A stretch of 50,383 nt of DNA, from assembly GCA_945862785.1 (NCBI GenBank), contig CAMAZB010000003.1:1-50383 (forward strand), written 5' to 3'. Positions 43,641 through 50,383 of the stretch are shown one piece after another. A program made the translations under genes and the position numbers. This DNA comes from an uncultured Clostridia bacterium (GTDB lineage Bacteria > Bacillota > Clostridia > Oscillospirales > Oscillospiraceae). The notes below the pieces were generated by a model. It did no database searches and had not been told where the DNA came from. It worked only from the letters and a program-made list of their open reading frames with translations. Numbering within the stretch: position 1 is the stretch's first letter; the number at the start of each line of letters is the position of its first letter.

Positions 43641-45371
43641 TTATTTCTTGAAGCTGTCCTTCAACGACACGCTGCGGTTGAACACCATGTGTTCCGGAGT
43701 GGAATCCTTGCTGTCCAGGCAGAAGTAGCCCAGGCGCATAAACTGGAAGGACGGAGCGGTCTTGCCCTTCTTCTCCGTCTGCTCGTAGGCCTCGGCGGCA
43801 GCCTGCAGGCCGGCTTCCACCTTGCAGCCCTGGAGGACCTCCAGGGAGTTGGGGTTCAGGCAGTCGATGAAGTCCTTGTCCGCGCCGTCGGGAGACTCGT
43901 CGGAGAACAGGTTGTCGTAGAGCCGCACCTCTGCGTCCACAGCGGTTCCGGCATCTACCCAATGGATGGTGGCGCCCTTCACCTTCCGGCCGTCGGCGGG
44001 ATCGCCGCCCCGGCTCTCGGGGTCGTACTCGCACAGGACCTCGGTGACATTGCCGTTCTCGTCCTTCACGCAGCCGGTGCAGGTGATGAGGTAGGCACCC
44101 TTCAGACGGCACTCGGGGCCGCCGGGGAACAGCCGCTTGTACTTGGGCACCGGGATCTCCAGGAAGTCGTCAGCCTCGATATACAGGTCACGGGAAAAGC
44201 TGACCTCCCGGGTGCCGGCGGTGGGATCCAAAGGATTGTTCTCCACGGTGACGGTCTCGGTCTTGCCCTCCGGGTAATTGGTGATGGTCAGCTTGATGGG
44301 ACGCAGAACGCCCATGACACGCTCAGCCGTCTCGTTCAGGTCCTCCCGCAGGCAGTGCTCCAGGAAGCCGTATTCCACCACATTTGCGCTCTTGGCAACG
44401 CCGATACGCTCGCAGAAATTGCGGATGGACTTGGCGGTATAGCCACGGCGGCGCAGGCCGCAGAGTGTAGGCATCCGGGGATCGTCCCAGCCGGAAACCT
44501 TGCCGCTCTCGACCAGAGCGCGCAGCTTCCGCTTGCTCATGACCGTGTGATCGATGCCCAGGCGGGCGAATTCGATCTGACGGGGCTTGCTGGGCAGGTC
44601 GCAGTTGTCCACCACCCAGTTGTACAGGGGACGGTGGGCTTCAAACTCCAAAGAGCAGAGGCTATGGGTGATGCCCTCCAGCGCGTCCTGAATGGGATGA
44701 GCAAAGTCGTACATGGGATAGATGCACCACTTGTCGCCCTGACGGTGATGGTGCATATGATTGATGCGGTACAGCACGGGGTCTCGCATGTTAAAGTTGC
44801 CGCTGGCCAAGTCGATTTTGGCACGCAGAGTCATAGCGCCATTGGGAAATTCCCCCGCCCGCATCCGGGCAAACAGGTCCAGACTCTCTTCAATGGGACG
44901 GTCCCGGTAGGGGCTCTTGGCGGGCACCCCAATGCTGCCCCGATACTCCTTAAACTCCTCGGGAGACAGCTCACAGACATAGGCAAGACCCTTTTTAATG
45001 AGTCCCACCGCCTGACGATAGTCCTCCTCAAAGTAGTCAGAACCGTAGAAAAAGCGGTCCCCCCAGTCGAAGCCAAGCCAGTGAATGTCCTCCTGAATGG
45101 CATCCACAAACTCGGTATCCTCCTTGGTGGGGTTGGTATCGTCCATCCGGAGGTTGCACAGACCTCCGAACTTTTCGGCAGTGCCGAAGTCGATGGTCAG
45201 GGCCTTGCAGTGACCGATGTGCAGGTAGCCGTTAGGCTCCGGCGGAAAACGTGTATGGACGGTCATGCCCTCGAACTGTCCGCCGGGAGCAATGTCCTCT
45301 TCAATAAATGCATGGATAAAGTTCCGGCTCTCGGGCACTTCCTCCTGCATGGTTTTGATCTCATCAGCCAT
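43641..45371 (-). CDS. glnS: Glutaminyl-tRNA synthetase
   Basis: GlnRS charges tRNA-Gln. The 576-residue protein has the class I signature FPPEPNGYLHIGHCKA (HIGH at 51-54), the KMSKS-type VMSKRKL, and C-terminal anticodon-binding beta barrels. The ATG at 45371 is chosen: GGAAGG lies upstream of it, whereas the in-frame ATG at 45404 falls within about 2 bases of the predicted transcript start. Presence of GlnRS means charging does not rely only on the amidotransferase route. Confidence 0.95.
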   Translation of the reverse strand: MADEIKTMQEEVPESRNFIHAFIEEDIAPGGQFEGMTVHTRFPPEPNGYLHIGHCKALTIDFGTAEKFGGLCNLRMDDTNPTKEDTEFVDAIQEDIHWLGFDWGDRFFYGSDYFEEDYRQAVGLIKKGLAYVCELSPEEFKEYRGSIGVPAKSPYRDRPIEESLDLFARMRAGEFPNGAMTLRAKIDLASGNFNMRDPVLYRINHMHHHRQGDKWCIYPMYDFAHPIQDALEGITHSLCSLEFEAHRPLYNWVVDNCDLPSKPRQIEFARLGIDHTVMSKRKLRALVESGKVSGWDDPRMPTLCGLRRRGYTAKSIRNFCERIGVAKSANVVEYGFLEHCLREDLNETAERVMGVLRPIKLTITNYPEGKTETVTVENNPLDPTAGTREVSFSRDLYIEADDFLEIPVPKYKRLFPGGPECRLKGAYLITCTGCVKDENGNVTEVLCEYDPESRGGDPADGRKVKGATIHWVDAGTAVDAEVRLYDNLFSDESPDGADKDFIDCLNPNSLEVLQGCKVEAGLQAAAEAYEQTEKKGKTAPSFQFMRLGYFCLDSKDSTPEHMVFNRSVSLKDSFKK

Positions 45372-45412
45372 GGCTGTCAATCCTTCCTGTGCAAGTTTTA
45401 GCATGGAACTGT

Positions 45413-45441
45413 ATTATACAGAATTCATGGAAAAATTGCAA
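45413..45441 (-). promoter_or_regulatory. Sigma-A-type promoter of glnS
   Basis: TTGCAA (45436-45441), 17-base spacer, TATAAT (45413-45418) on the minus strand; the leader to the chosen ATG is about 35 bases, too short for a T-box. Confidence 0.75.
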
Positions 45442-45456
45442 GGGAAATCAGTGATT

Positions 45457-45705
45457 TCAAGTCAAGAGCCAGTCCTCTGTCACATCGTGCAGCGTTGTCG
45501 GCGTGACAAGCCCACGGATCAGCATTTGCGCCAATTTCTGAATGCGATACTGAAGGGGCGTGATGTTCGGGATCTCCAACCGTTCACCGGCATATTCCAC
45601 ACCTATGCCGTAAACCTCCGTCTCATCTTCCCGGGCCTCTGCCAGCAAATAATACTGGACCGGCAGGTCATGGCACCAGGCTGTTCCCATTAAAATTCTG
45701 CGCAT
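45457..45705 (-). CDS. DUF6514-like small protein, predicted Spo0A target
   Basis: An 82-residue soluble protein resembling the DUF6514 family of Clostridia, function unknown. It has a beta-rich first half (VQYYLLAEAREDETEVYGIGVEY) and a helical second half (QYRIQKLAQMLIRGLV) ending TLHDVTEDWL. The ATG at 45705 follows AAGGAGG by 8 bases; an in-frame extension upstream would cross the regulatory region. Two tandem Spo0A boxes lie 42-59 bases upstream (45746-45764), so expression is probably tied to entry into sporulation. The family call is from memory of its pattern and is moderate. Confidence 0.65.
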   Translation of the reverse strand: MRRILMGTAWCHDLPVQYYLLAEAREDETEVYGIGVEYAGERLEIPNITPLQYRIQKLAQMLIRGLVTPTTLHDVTEDWLLT

Positions 45706-45729
45706 CAGAAATGCCTCCTTTTGCCGTTC

Positions 45730-45764
45730 AGGATAGCACTTCTGATTGTCGAATATAGTCGAAT
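45730..45764 (-). promoter_or_regulatory. Tandem Spo0A boxes with candidate -10 element
   Basis: On the plus strand TGTCGAA (45747-45753, perfect 0A box) and AGTCGAA (45757-45763, one mismatch) are repeated with a 10-base period, the same spacing as the paired boxes of B. subtilis abrB. On the minus strand TATCCT (45730-45735) could be a -10 element; the boxes would then cover about -24 to -41, replacing a missing -35, as at Spo0A-activated promoters. Confidence 0.6.
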
Positions 45765-45814
45765 CTTGTTGATAAAAAAATAGTAATGTGCAAAAAGTCA
45801 TTAAAATTCAGAAA

Positions 45815-46420
45815 TTATACGTTTTTTAACAACTTCTTAACGCATTCTAAAAATTGATCCCGGCTGTACAGCAGGTTCAATGCTTCCAGCAGGCCGTTCG
45901 CCGTCAGATGCTCGGGCAGGTCCAGCTTCCGCAGCAGCTTCTGGCGCTTGGCGGCGCTGTCCTGTCCGCCGGCAAGTCCCAGAACGAACAGATCCGCTTT
46001 GGTGATGGTCTCCCCTTTCCGACTCTTCCCCGTCTCCCCATCCAGAAAGGTAGCGCCTGCCCGCTCCAGAGCCTCCAGCAGGACCTCGGGCTTCATGCCC
46101 TCCACGCCCAGCTTTCCCTCCTTGCCGGGGATTCGTTTCCGGCGCTCTTTGCCGTGAATGTCCGGGATGTACGCCTGCTTTACCTGTTCCTTCGGCAGGG
46201 CTCCCTTCAGGTAATTTCGTATAACGAAGCCCGCGCCGTCGCTGTCTGTCAAAACGATCAGCCCCTGCTTCTCCGCCAAACGGCGGAGAAAAACCAGTTT
46301 CTCCTTGTCATTAAACACAGAAAAGCCCCCCAGGGTGATGACGGTGGCATCCACCACCTGGCTGAGGGCATTTTTGTCATATCGTCCCTCTACAACGATG
46401 ACCTCTTTGATTTTCCTCAT
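45815..46420 (-). CDS. rnmV: RNase M5-like Toprim protein
   Basis: RNase M5 matures 5S rRNA. The 201-residue protein has an N-terminal Toprim domain (about 4-95) with VVEGRYDKNAL, carrying the catalytic Glu, and LTDSDGAGFVIRNYLK, carrying the DxD pair, followed by a C-terminal DUF4093 region with KADLFVLGLAG and a helical end. It overlaps holA by 4 bases. In B. subtilis rnmV sits by ksgA and lengths are similar (about 186). No clear terminator follows it. Confidence 0.82.
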   Translation of the reverse strand: MRKIKEVIVVEGRYDKNALSQVVDATVITLGGFSVFNDKEKLVFLRRLAEKQGLIVLTDSDGAGFVIRNYLKGALPKEQVKQAYIPDIHGKERRKRIPGKEGKLGVEGMKPEVLLEALERAGATFLDGETGKSRKGETITKADLFVLGLAGGQDSAAKRQKLLRKLDLPEHLTANGLLEALNLLYSRDQFLECVKKLLKNV

Positions 46421-47472
46421 TTCCGCTTTGCCCCCAGACGCACCAGCAGCAGCTTCAGCTCACCCACGGAGTCGATGCCCTTTTCGCTCTTCATCCGGCG
46501 GTCCAGCGTCTGGCACATTTTTACCGCATCGGCACACCAATCCGCCGTGGTTCGTTTCGCGGCGTTCAGCAGGAGTTTGGCCTGATAATCGTTTTTCATC
46601 TCCCAAAGCTCCATCAGCCAGTATTTATCCTTGCCGCTGTCGATGGCAATGCGGGCAGTGTAAATGCGCCGCAACTGGCTGCCCAGGGCTGCCAAAATCA
46701 TGATAGGCTCCGTCTGCATTTTCAAAAGGTCTCCCAGGATGGACGCCGCCAGGTTGTAATTACCCTGCAGCACCGCGTCGCTGAGCTTGAACACCTCCGC
46801 AGACAGCACCGGGTCCGCCACATCGTCAATGTCCTTCTGTGTGATTGTTTTTCCCTTGGCGTAAGCGGCGATCTTGGAGATCTCCGGCACCAGACCGGTC
46901 ATCAATCCGCCGCAGATAAAGATAAGATATTCCGCCGTCTGGCGGTCGATCTCCTTGTCCAGCGCCCGGAAACGGCGCGCGATCCAGGCGACGAGGTCGC
47001 TGCTGTCCTGGGCCTGAAACTCCACCGCCTGCACATGGTCGCCAATGGCCTTGCACAGCTTTTTCATGGTCTTGTTGGGCTTGTACGCCACGGTATCATA
47101 GACGAACACCACACAGCAGTAAGGCGGGATATCCTCCAGAAAAGCCACCAGCTTTTCCCGCTGTTCCTCTCCGAGCTTGAACATATCAAAGTCCGTGACG
47201 ACAATGAGGGTCCGTTCCGCCATCATCGGCATAGCCTCCGCCATCTCAGAAAGGGCCTGGACCGTCAGGTCCTTGCCCTCCAGACGGTGGTAGTTGAACT
47301 CCTCGAACCCGGCGGGCACCAGCTTTTTCCGCAGTTCCCCCAGGTAGTATTCCCGCAGATAGCTCTCCTCACCGTAAAAGATATAAGCGCAGCCCACCAT
47401 CCCGGCGGACAGATCCGCCTTCAATTTCTTGTAGGCTTCATTGCTCTTTGGGGCCTTTTTCGCGTATGCCAT
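46417..47472 (-). CDS. holA: DNA polymerase III delta subunit
   Basis: HolA opens the beta clamp as part of the clamp loader. The 351-residue protein has the AAA-like start with CAYIFYGEESYLREYYLGELRKK, the middle domain with VAWIARRFRALDKEIDRQTAEYL and a C-terminal collar. It begins 1 base after the comEC stop, and comEC-holA adjacency is conserved in Firmicutes. rpsT, usually the next gene, is absent. Confidence 0.92.
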   Translation of the reverse strand: MAYAKKAPKSNEAYKKLKADLSAGMVGCAYIFYGEESYLREYYLGELRKKLVPAGFEEFNYHRLEGKDLTVQALSEMAEAMPMMAERTLIVVTDFDMFKLGEEQREKLVAFLEDIPPYCCVVFVYDTVAYKPNKTMKKLCKAIGDHVQAVEFQAQDSSDLVAWIARRFRALDKEIDRQTAEYLIFICGGLMTGLVPEISKIAAYAKGKTITQKDIDDVADPVLSAEVFKLSDAVLQGNYNLAASILGDLLKMQTEPIMILAALGSQLRRIYTARIAIDSGKDKYWLMELWEMKNDYQAKLLLNAAKRTTADWCADAVKMCQTLDRRMKSEKGIDSVGELKLLLVRLGAKRK

Positions 47473-47473
47473 G

Positions 47474-49723
47474 TCAGTCTCCTCGATTCAATGTTAAATG
47501 GATGCTGCCCTGCATATCCGTTCGGTAGACGGCGCAGCCATGCTCCGCCAGCCGCCGTATGGTCTCATCAGCCGGATGGCCGTAGCGGTTGCTGCCCACA
47601 CTGATGCAGGCGGTCTCAGGGGCCAGGGCATCCAGCAGGTCGTTGGAAGTGGAATATTTGGAGCCGTGGTGTCCCGCCACGAGGACATCGATATCCGGCA
47701 GGTCGTAAGCATCCAGAAGCTTTCGCTCCGTGGCGCTGTCCATGTCCCCGGTGATCAACAGTGCTTTTTCTCCGGCGGAAGCAAGAGCGGAAAGCCCCTG
47801 CTCGTTATCCTCGCCATCCCCTACCGGCGGGAAAACCGTCAGCACGGCACGGCCAAGCGGAATATCTGTCTTTTCTTCCACAGTCCGTACCGCGACTCCC
47901 CGGGCGCGGGCCAGTTCCAGAATCTCATCTCCGGCGCCGCCATCGTCCGTCAGCTCCGGCACCAGCAGGGTATCCACATCTATCCGGGCCAGCAGGCTCC
48001 GGACGCCGCTCACATGGTCGGAGTCGTAATGGGTCAGGATCAGGCGGTCCAGCTTCCAGCAGCCCATGGCCCGCAGGTGCTGGCTGGCGGTATCGCCGGG
48101 GCCGTACCAGCTGTTGCCGCTGCCACAGTCCACCAAGGTAAAGTCTCCGTCCGAGGCCAGCAGAACGCACTGCCCCTGGCCCACATCCAATATTTTGGCG
48201 TCCAGATCGGCGTTATACCGCCACTCTCCCAACTTTATGGTCAATACAAGGGACAGACACGCCAGGATCGCCGCCAGGGCGTACTTTCTCCGCGGCGCTT
48301 TCCGTCGCAGCCACGCCACCAAAAACAGCAGGTAGGCGAAGATCAGCCAGTATTTCAGGTAGGGGTTTGCAAAATACGCCGCATGGTATGGGATTTTCGC
48401 CAACATGCCCGCCGCAGCCAGGATATACCGGGCCAGCAGTGCCGGGGCCACTGCCAGCAGCTTTGCCAGCGGCAGGCAGAAAAACCCCAACAGCACCGTT
48501 ACCAGCCCCAGCAGAAATACACCGCTGGCGGCCCACAGGCACAACAGATTACTGAGTGGAGAGATCAGCGTCAGTGTACCGAAGTACCAGCCGGACAGGG
48601 GCACCGTGAATACCAGAGCGCCTATGGTGGCGGAAAAGCCCGCCGTCAGGAACCGTGTCACCCAGTTCCCCTTTCTGCCGTTCATCAGCAGGCGGTACAG
48701 CCGTGGCGTCAGGAACAGGATGCCCGCCATGGCGGCAAAGGACAACTGCAAACTGATGGACGCAGCGGCAAAGGGGTTTGCCAGTAAAATCAAGAACAAA
48801 GCGGCAAGCAAGGCCGTGGGGCCGTCGCTGTCCCGGCGGAACAGCGGCGCCGCCAGCAGAAACGCCAGCATGACGCAGGCCCGCAGGACGGAGGGACTTC
48901 CCCCGGTGAGGGCTGCGTAAAACACCAGCAGCGGCAAAGCGCACAGTGCTGTGAGACGGCGGCGGTGCTTTCCCGTCAGGTATGTCACCAACGCCATCAA
49001 AAAGCCGCAGTGCATACCGGATACCGCCAGAATATGGTACAGTCCTGCCTCGGACAGTGCCGCGGCGCCCTCCACGGAAAGTCCTGATTTATCTCCCGTC
49101 AGGATGGCGGTCAGGAACCCGGCCGTGTCATCTTCAAACAGCTCCCATATCATCGCCTGCATCGCATGGCCCATTCGAACAGGCCACCAACGGGGTGAGT
49201 CGGAAGTACCCGCTCCATAGGACGCCTCTCCCCGGCGGTAGGCCAGCAAAAACACGCCCTTGGAAGTGAAACTGGTTACATCGTCATCCCGAATGCGGGC
49301 GGCACTCTGAAACTGCACCAGGTTCGTGACAGTCTGCCCCGGCTCCAGTTCCAGCAGAGCGGAGGAGCCATAGTAAACGGCTTTTCCGGGCAGTCCTTCC
49401 AGCCGGACAGTGGCCTTTGCGCCGTAATTCGTCGGGATGGCGTAATCGCACAGCGTCATTACCGTCTCCGCCTCCGTCCCGGTCAGAGCTTCCATGGGCT
49501 GCTGGACCTGACGGATATACAGCCAGTCATAGCCGAGGGCAAAGGACAGTCCCACACTTACCAGCAGCAGTCGTCGTCCCCAGTCGTTCCGCAGGAGCAG
49601 CCTGCCGAAAGCCAGCACGAAAACAGCCGCTCCGCAGGGGAGCAGCCAACTGACCGGCAACAGGTATTGCGCCAGGAAAATACCCAGGGCGAAAGCGCCC
49701 GTGAACGTGGCAAGGACTCTCAT
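47474..49723 (-). CDS. comEC: ComEC/Rec2 DNA-uptake channel protein
   Basis: ComEC is the membrane channel that brings transforming single-stranded DNA into the cell. The 749-residue protein has N-terminal membrane helices with an OB-fold domain (about 60-175), the competence domain with SEAGLYHILAVSGMHCGFLMAL, roughly ten membrane helices, and a C-terminal metallo-beta-lactamase domain from about residue 515 with LDVGQGQCVLL, VDCGSG and LTHYDSDHVSGV. All zinc-site motifs are present. Its start overlaps the stop of an XRE regulator by 4 bases, an unusual coupling. No other competence genes are in the window. Confidence 0.94.
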   Translation of the reverse strand: MRVLATFTGAFALGIFLAQYLLPVSWLLPCGAAVFVLAFGRLLLRNDWGRRLLLVSVGLSFALGYDWLYIRQVQQPMEALTGTEAETVMTLCDYAIPTNYGAKATVRLEGLPGKAVYYGSSALLELEPGQTVTNLVQFQSAARIRDDDVTSFTSKGVFLLAYRRGEASYGAGTSDSPRWWPVRMGHAMQAMIWELFEDDTAGFLTAILTGDKSGLSVEGAAALSEAGLYHILAVSGMHCGFLMALVTYLTGKHRRRLTALCALPLLVFYAALTGGSPSVLRACVMLAFLLAAPLFRRDSDGPTALLAALFLILLANPFAAASISLQLSFAAMAGILFLTPRLYRLLMNGRKGNWVTRFLTAGFSATIGALVFTVPLSGWYFGTLTLISPLSNLLCLWAASGVFLLGLVTVLLGFFCLPLAKLLAVAPALLARYILAAAGMLAKIPYHAAYFANPYLKYWLIFAYLLFLVAWLRRKAPRRKYALAAILACLSLVLTIKLGEWRYNADLDAKILDVGQGQCVLLASDGDFTLVDCGSGNSWYGPGDTASQHLRAMGCWKLDRLILTHYDSDHVSGVRSLLARIDVDTLLVPELTDDGGAGDEILELARARGVAVRTVEEKTDIPLGRAVLTVFPPVGDGEDNEQGLSALASAGEKALLITGDMDSATERKLLDAYDLPDIDVLVAGHHGSKYSTSNDLLDALAPETACISVGSNRYGHPADETIRRLAEHGCAVYRTDMQGSIHLTLNRGD

Positions 49724-49941
49724 TTTCCTTTGGGCGGCATAGGGTCATCGGTACGGCCCAGCAGGTAATCCGTGCTGACCTTGTAGTAGTCGGCCAGTTT
49801 CAGAACCGCCCATGCCGGAATTTCCCGCACGCCTTTTTCATAGCGCCAATAAACATTGCGGTTCATATTCAGATATTCCGCAATTTCGATCTGAGTCTTA
49901 TCGTGGTCTGTGCGCAAATCTTCCAATCGGCGAAAGTACAT
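49720..49941 (-). CDS. XRE-family small HTH regulator
   Basis: A 73-residue protein made of one XRE/Cro HTH domain, RRLEDLRTDHDKTQIEIAEYLNMNRNVYWRYEKGVREIP, ending with the frequent DYYKVSTDYLLGRTDD. GAGGTGG precedes the ATG and could be masked by an RNA helix. It is the first gene of xre-comEC-holA-rnmV and overlaps comEC by 4 bases, so it is likely to be translated with it. Whether it controls comEC is unknown. Confidence 0.9.
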   Translation of the reverse strand: MYFRRLEDLRTDHDKTQIEIAEYLNMNRNVYWRYEKGVREIPAWAVLKLADYYKVSTDYLLGRTDDPMPPKGK

Positions 49942-49945
49942 GTTA

Positions 49946-49990
49946 CCACCTCAAGATGATGCTACCAAACGGTTGCACCCCCTTGAGCGG
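49946..49990 (-). promoter_or_regulatory. Possible RBS-masking hairpin in the xre-comEC leader
   Basis: On the mRNA CCGCUCAAG (49990-49982) can pair with CUUGAGGUGG (49955-49946), 9 bp with one bulged G and one G-U pair. The second arm is the xre Shine-Dalgarno. The 26-base loop is long, so stability is uncertain. Confidence 0.4.
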
Positions 49991-50010
49991 CTTTCACCCA
50001 TACGGCTTCA

Positions 50011-50038
50011 ATTATATATGATCTACAAAAATTTTCAA
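50011..50038 (-). promoter_or_regulatory. Sigma-A-type promoter of xre-comEC-holA-rnmV
   Basis: TTGAAA (50033-50038), 16-base spacer, TATAAT (50011-50016) on the minus strand; the leader would be about 62 bases. Confidence 0.65.
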
Positions 50039-50137
50039 CCGAAACTCGTCTATCCCTTTCTATTGGCGGTCATTTTCAGCGGGTACCTGATAGTAAAACT
50101 GGCAATCACGCCGCATATGAAAGAGATGAGCAATCTC

Positions 50138-50246
50138 ATGAAGCGTTTTCTGACCCTTCTGTTCACGACATTGCTGCTGACCGCGCCCCACCCGCTCCGA
50201 AGCCGCCATCATGCTGGTGCGGCTCTGCGGCGCCGAGGGGATGTGA
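50138..50246 (+). pseudogene. Decayed signal peptide plus SLH-type fragment
   Basis: Reading from the ATG at 50138, the first 16 codons give MKRFLTLLFTTLLLTA, a convincing signal-peptide core. After about 50187 the same frame turns into basic low-complexity sequence. One frame shift away (50190-50246) the DNA reads TRSEAAIMLVRLCGAEG, which looks like the end of an S-layer homology module, then stops at TGA. This suggests a truncated, frameshifted remnant of a secreted SLH protein. The rest of the 442-base stretch 49942-50383 holds the xre promoter and leader on the left and two hairpins on the right; I see nothing else coding in it. Confidence 0.35.
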
Positions 50247-50307
50247 GCGAGGGCAATGAGACCGTGTCCATGACCACCGCCCCTTCGCCGCATAACGAAA
50301 CACACAG

Positions 50308-50340
50308 AAAAACAGCGCCTCAAATCGAGGCGCTGTTTTT
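50308..50340. terminator. Intrinsic terminator-type hairpin, both strands
   Basis: AAACAGCGCCTC (50310-50321) pairs with GAGGCGCTGTTT (50327-50338), loop of 5, with U runs available on both strands. The gene it serves is either the decayed frame to its left or a gene beyond the right edge. Confidence 0.75.
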
Positions 50341-50351
50341 ACATTGAAATC

Positions 50352-50382
50352 ATTTTCGGCAGGACATTTGCCTGCCGAAAAT
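50352..50382. other. Second hairpin at the window edge
   Basis: ATTTTCGGCAGG (50352-50363) is perfectly complementary to CCTGCCGAAAAT (50371-50382), loop of 7. Its downstream context is cut off, so terminator or repeat cannot be decided. Confidence 0.45.
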
Positions 50383-50383
50383 T

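Noticed and set aside
43623-45401. Long plus-strand open frame of 592 codons opposite glnS
   Set aside because: It mirrors the real glnS gene, has no recognisable domain or ribosome-binding site, and is a normal by-product of GC-rich codon use. The same applies to 4359-6029 and 22552-23970 on the plus strand.
50060-50323. Minus-strand 87-codon frame at the right edge
   Set aside because: No ribosome-binding site, no recognisable pattern, and opposite a better-looking decayed plus-strand frame.
1-50383. tRNA, rRNA, CRISPR, insertion sequence or prophage
   Set aside because: No cloverleaf, direct-repeat array, transposase or phage gene was seen anywhere in the window.

Overview
This window reads as chromosomal DNA from an anaerobic, spore-forming, probably butyrate-producing member of the class Clostridia. 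It most resembles the Oscillospiraceae (Flavonifractor / Lawsonibacter / Oscillibacter-like). That placement is inferred from the moderately high GC content, the fused IspH-ribosomal protein S1 gene, a But-type CoA-transferase, the sporulation genes (SipL, SpoVM, YtfJ, YlmC/YmxH, SigG) and the gene order. No rRNA, tRNA, CRISPR array, insertion sequence or prophage is visible. Almost all genes lie on the minus strand; only sigG and a hotdog thioesterase are on the plus strand.

Layout, left to right. (1) 1-2070: a spore-coat morphogenesis group of sipL, a 24-codon spoVM and an unrecognised 52-residue membrane peptide, next to a hairpin-rich intergenic repeat. (2) 2120-19098: an 18-gene minus-strand run starting at a clear promoter before cdaA and ending at a terminator after rsgA: cdaA, cdaR, rseC-like, DUF5685, DnaJ-like, yicC, remA, gmk, rpoZ, priA, def, fmt, YugP-type protease, rsmB, rlmN, prpC, prkC, rsgA. 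It joins c-di-AMP synthesis, PASTA kinase/phosphatase signalling, translation initiation and rRNA modification. (3) 19137-22439: a cysteine desulfurase-like enzyme with a DUF3343 protein, then carD-ispD-ispF. (4) 22472-23967: a single butyryl-CoA:acetate CoA-transferase gene with two candidate promoters and a palindrome. (5) 24000-29451: rpiR-type regulator, BaiN-like flavoprotein, cmk, plsC, ispH-rpsA. (6) 29535-34772: site-2 protease, scpA, scpB, DUF2953, ytfJ, D,D-carboxypeptidase, rluB-like, behind one promoter. (7) 34907-38609: cls and rpsB-tsf. (8) 38667-39897: divergent ylmC and sigG, the latter with a good sigma-F promoter match. (9) 39903-45441: Cthe_2159-type lipoprotein, MATE transporter with a long leader hairpin, PaaI thioesterase, glnS. 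(10) 45457-50038: a DUF6514-like gene behind tandem Spo0A boxes, and xre-comEC-holA-rnmV. (11) 50041-50383: a decayed SLH-type reading frame and two hairpins.

Most of the window is conserved housekeeping DNA. The less obvious content is small or regulatory: the 24-codon spoVM beside sipL with an unknown 52-residue neighbour; a tandem Spo0A box placing an uncharacterised 82-residue protein under predicted sporulation control; a dispersed palindromic repeat whose two copies show a compensatory base-pair change; a start-of-transcript hairpin before the MATE gene; and a possible ribosome-binding-site-masking hairpin before the xre-comEC operon. No wholly new multi-gene system is evident.
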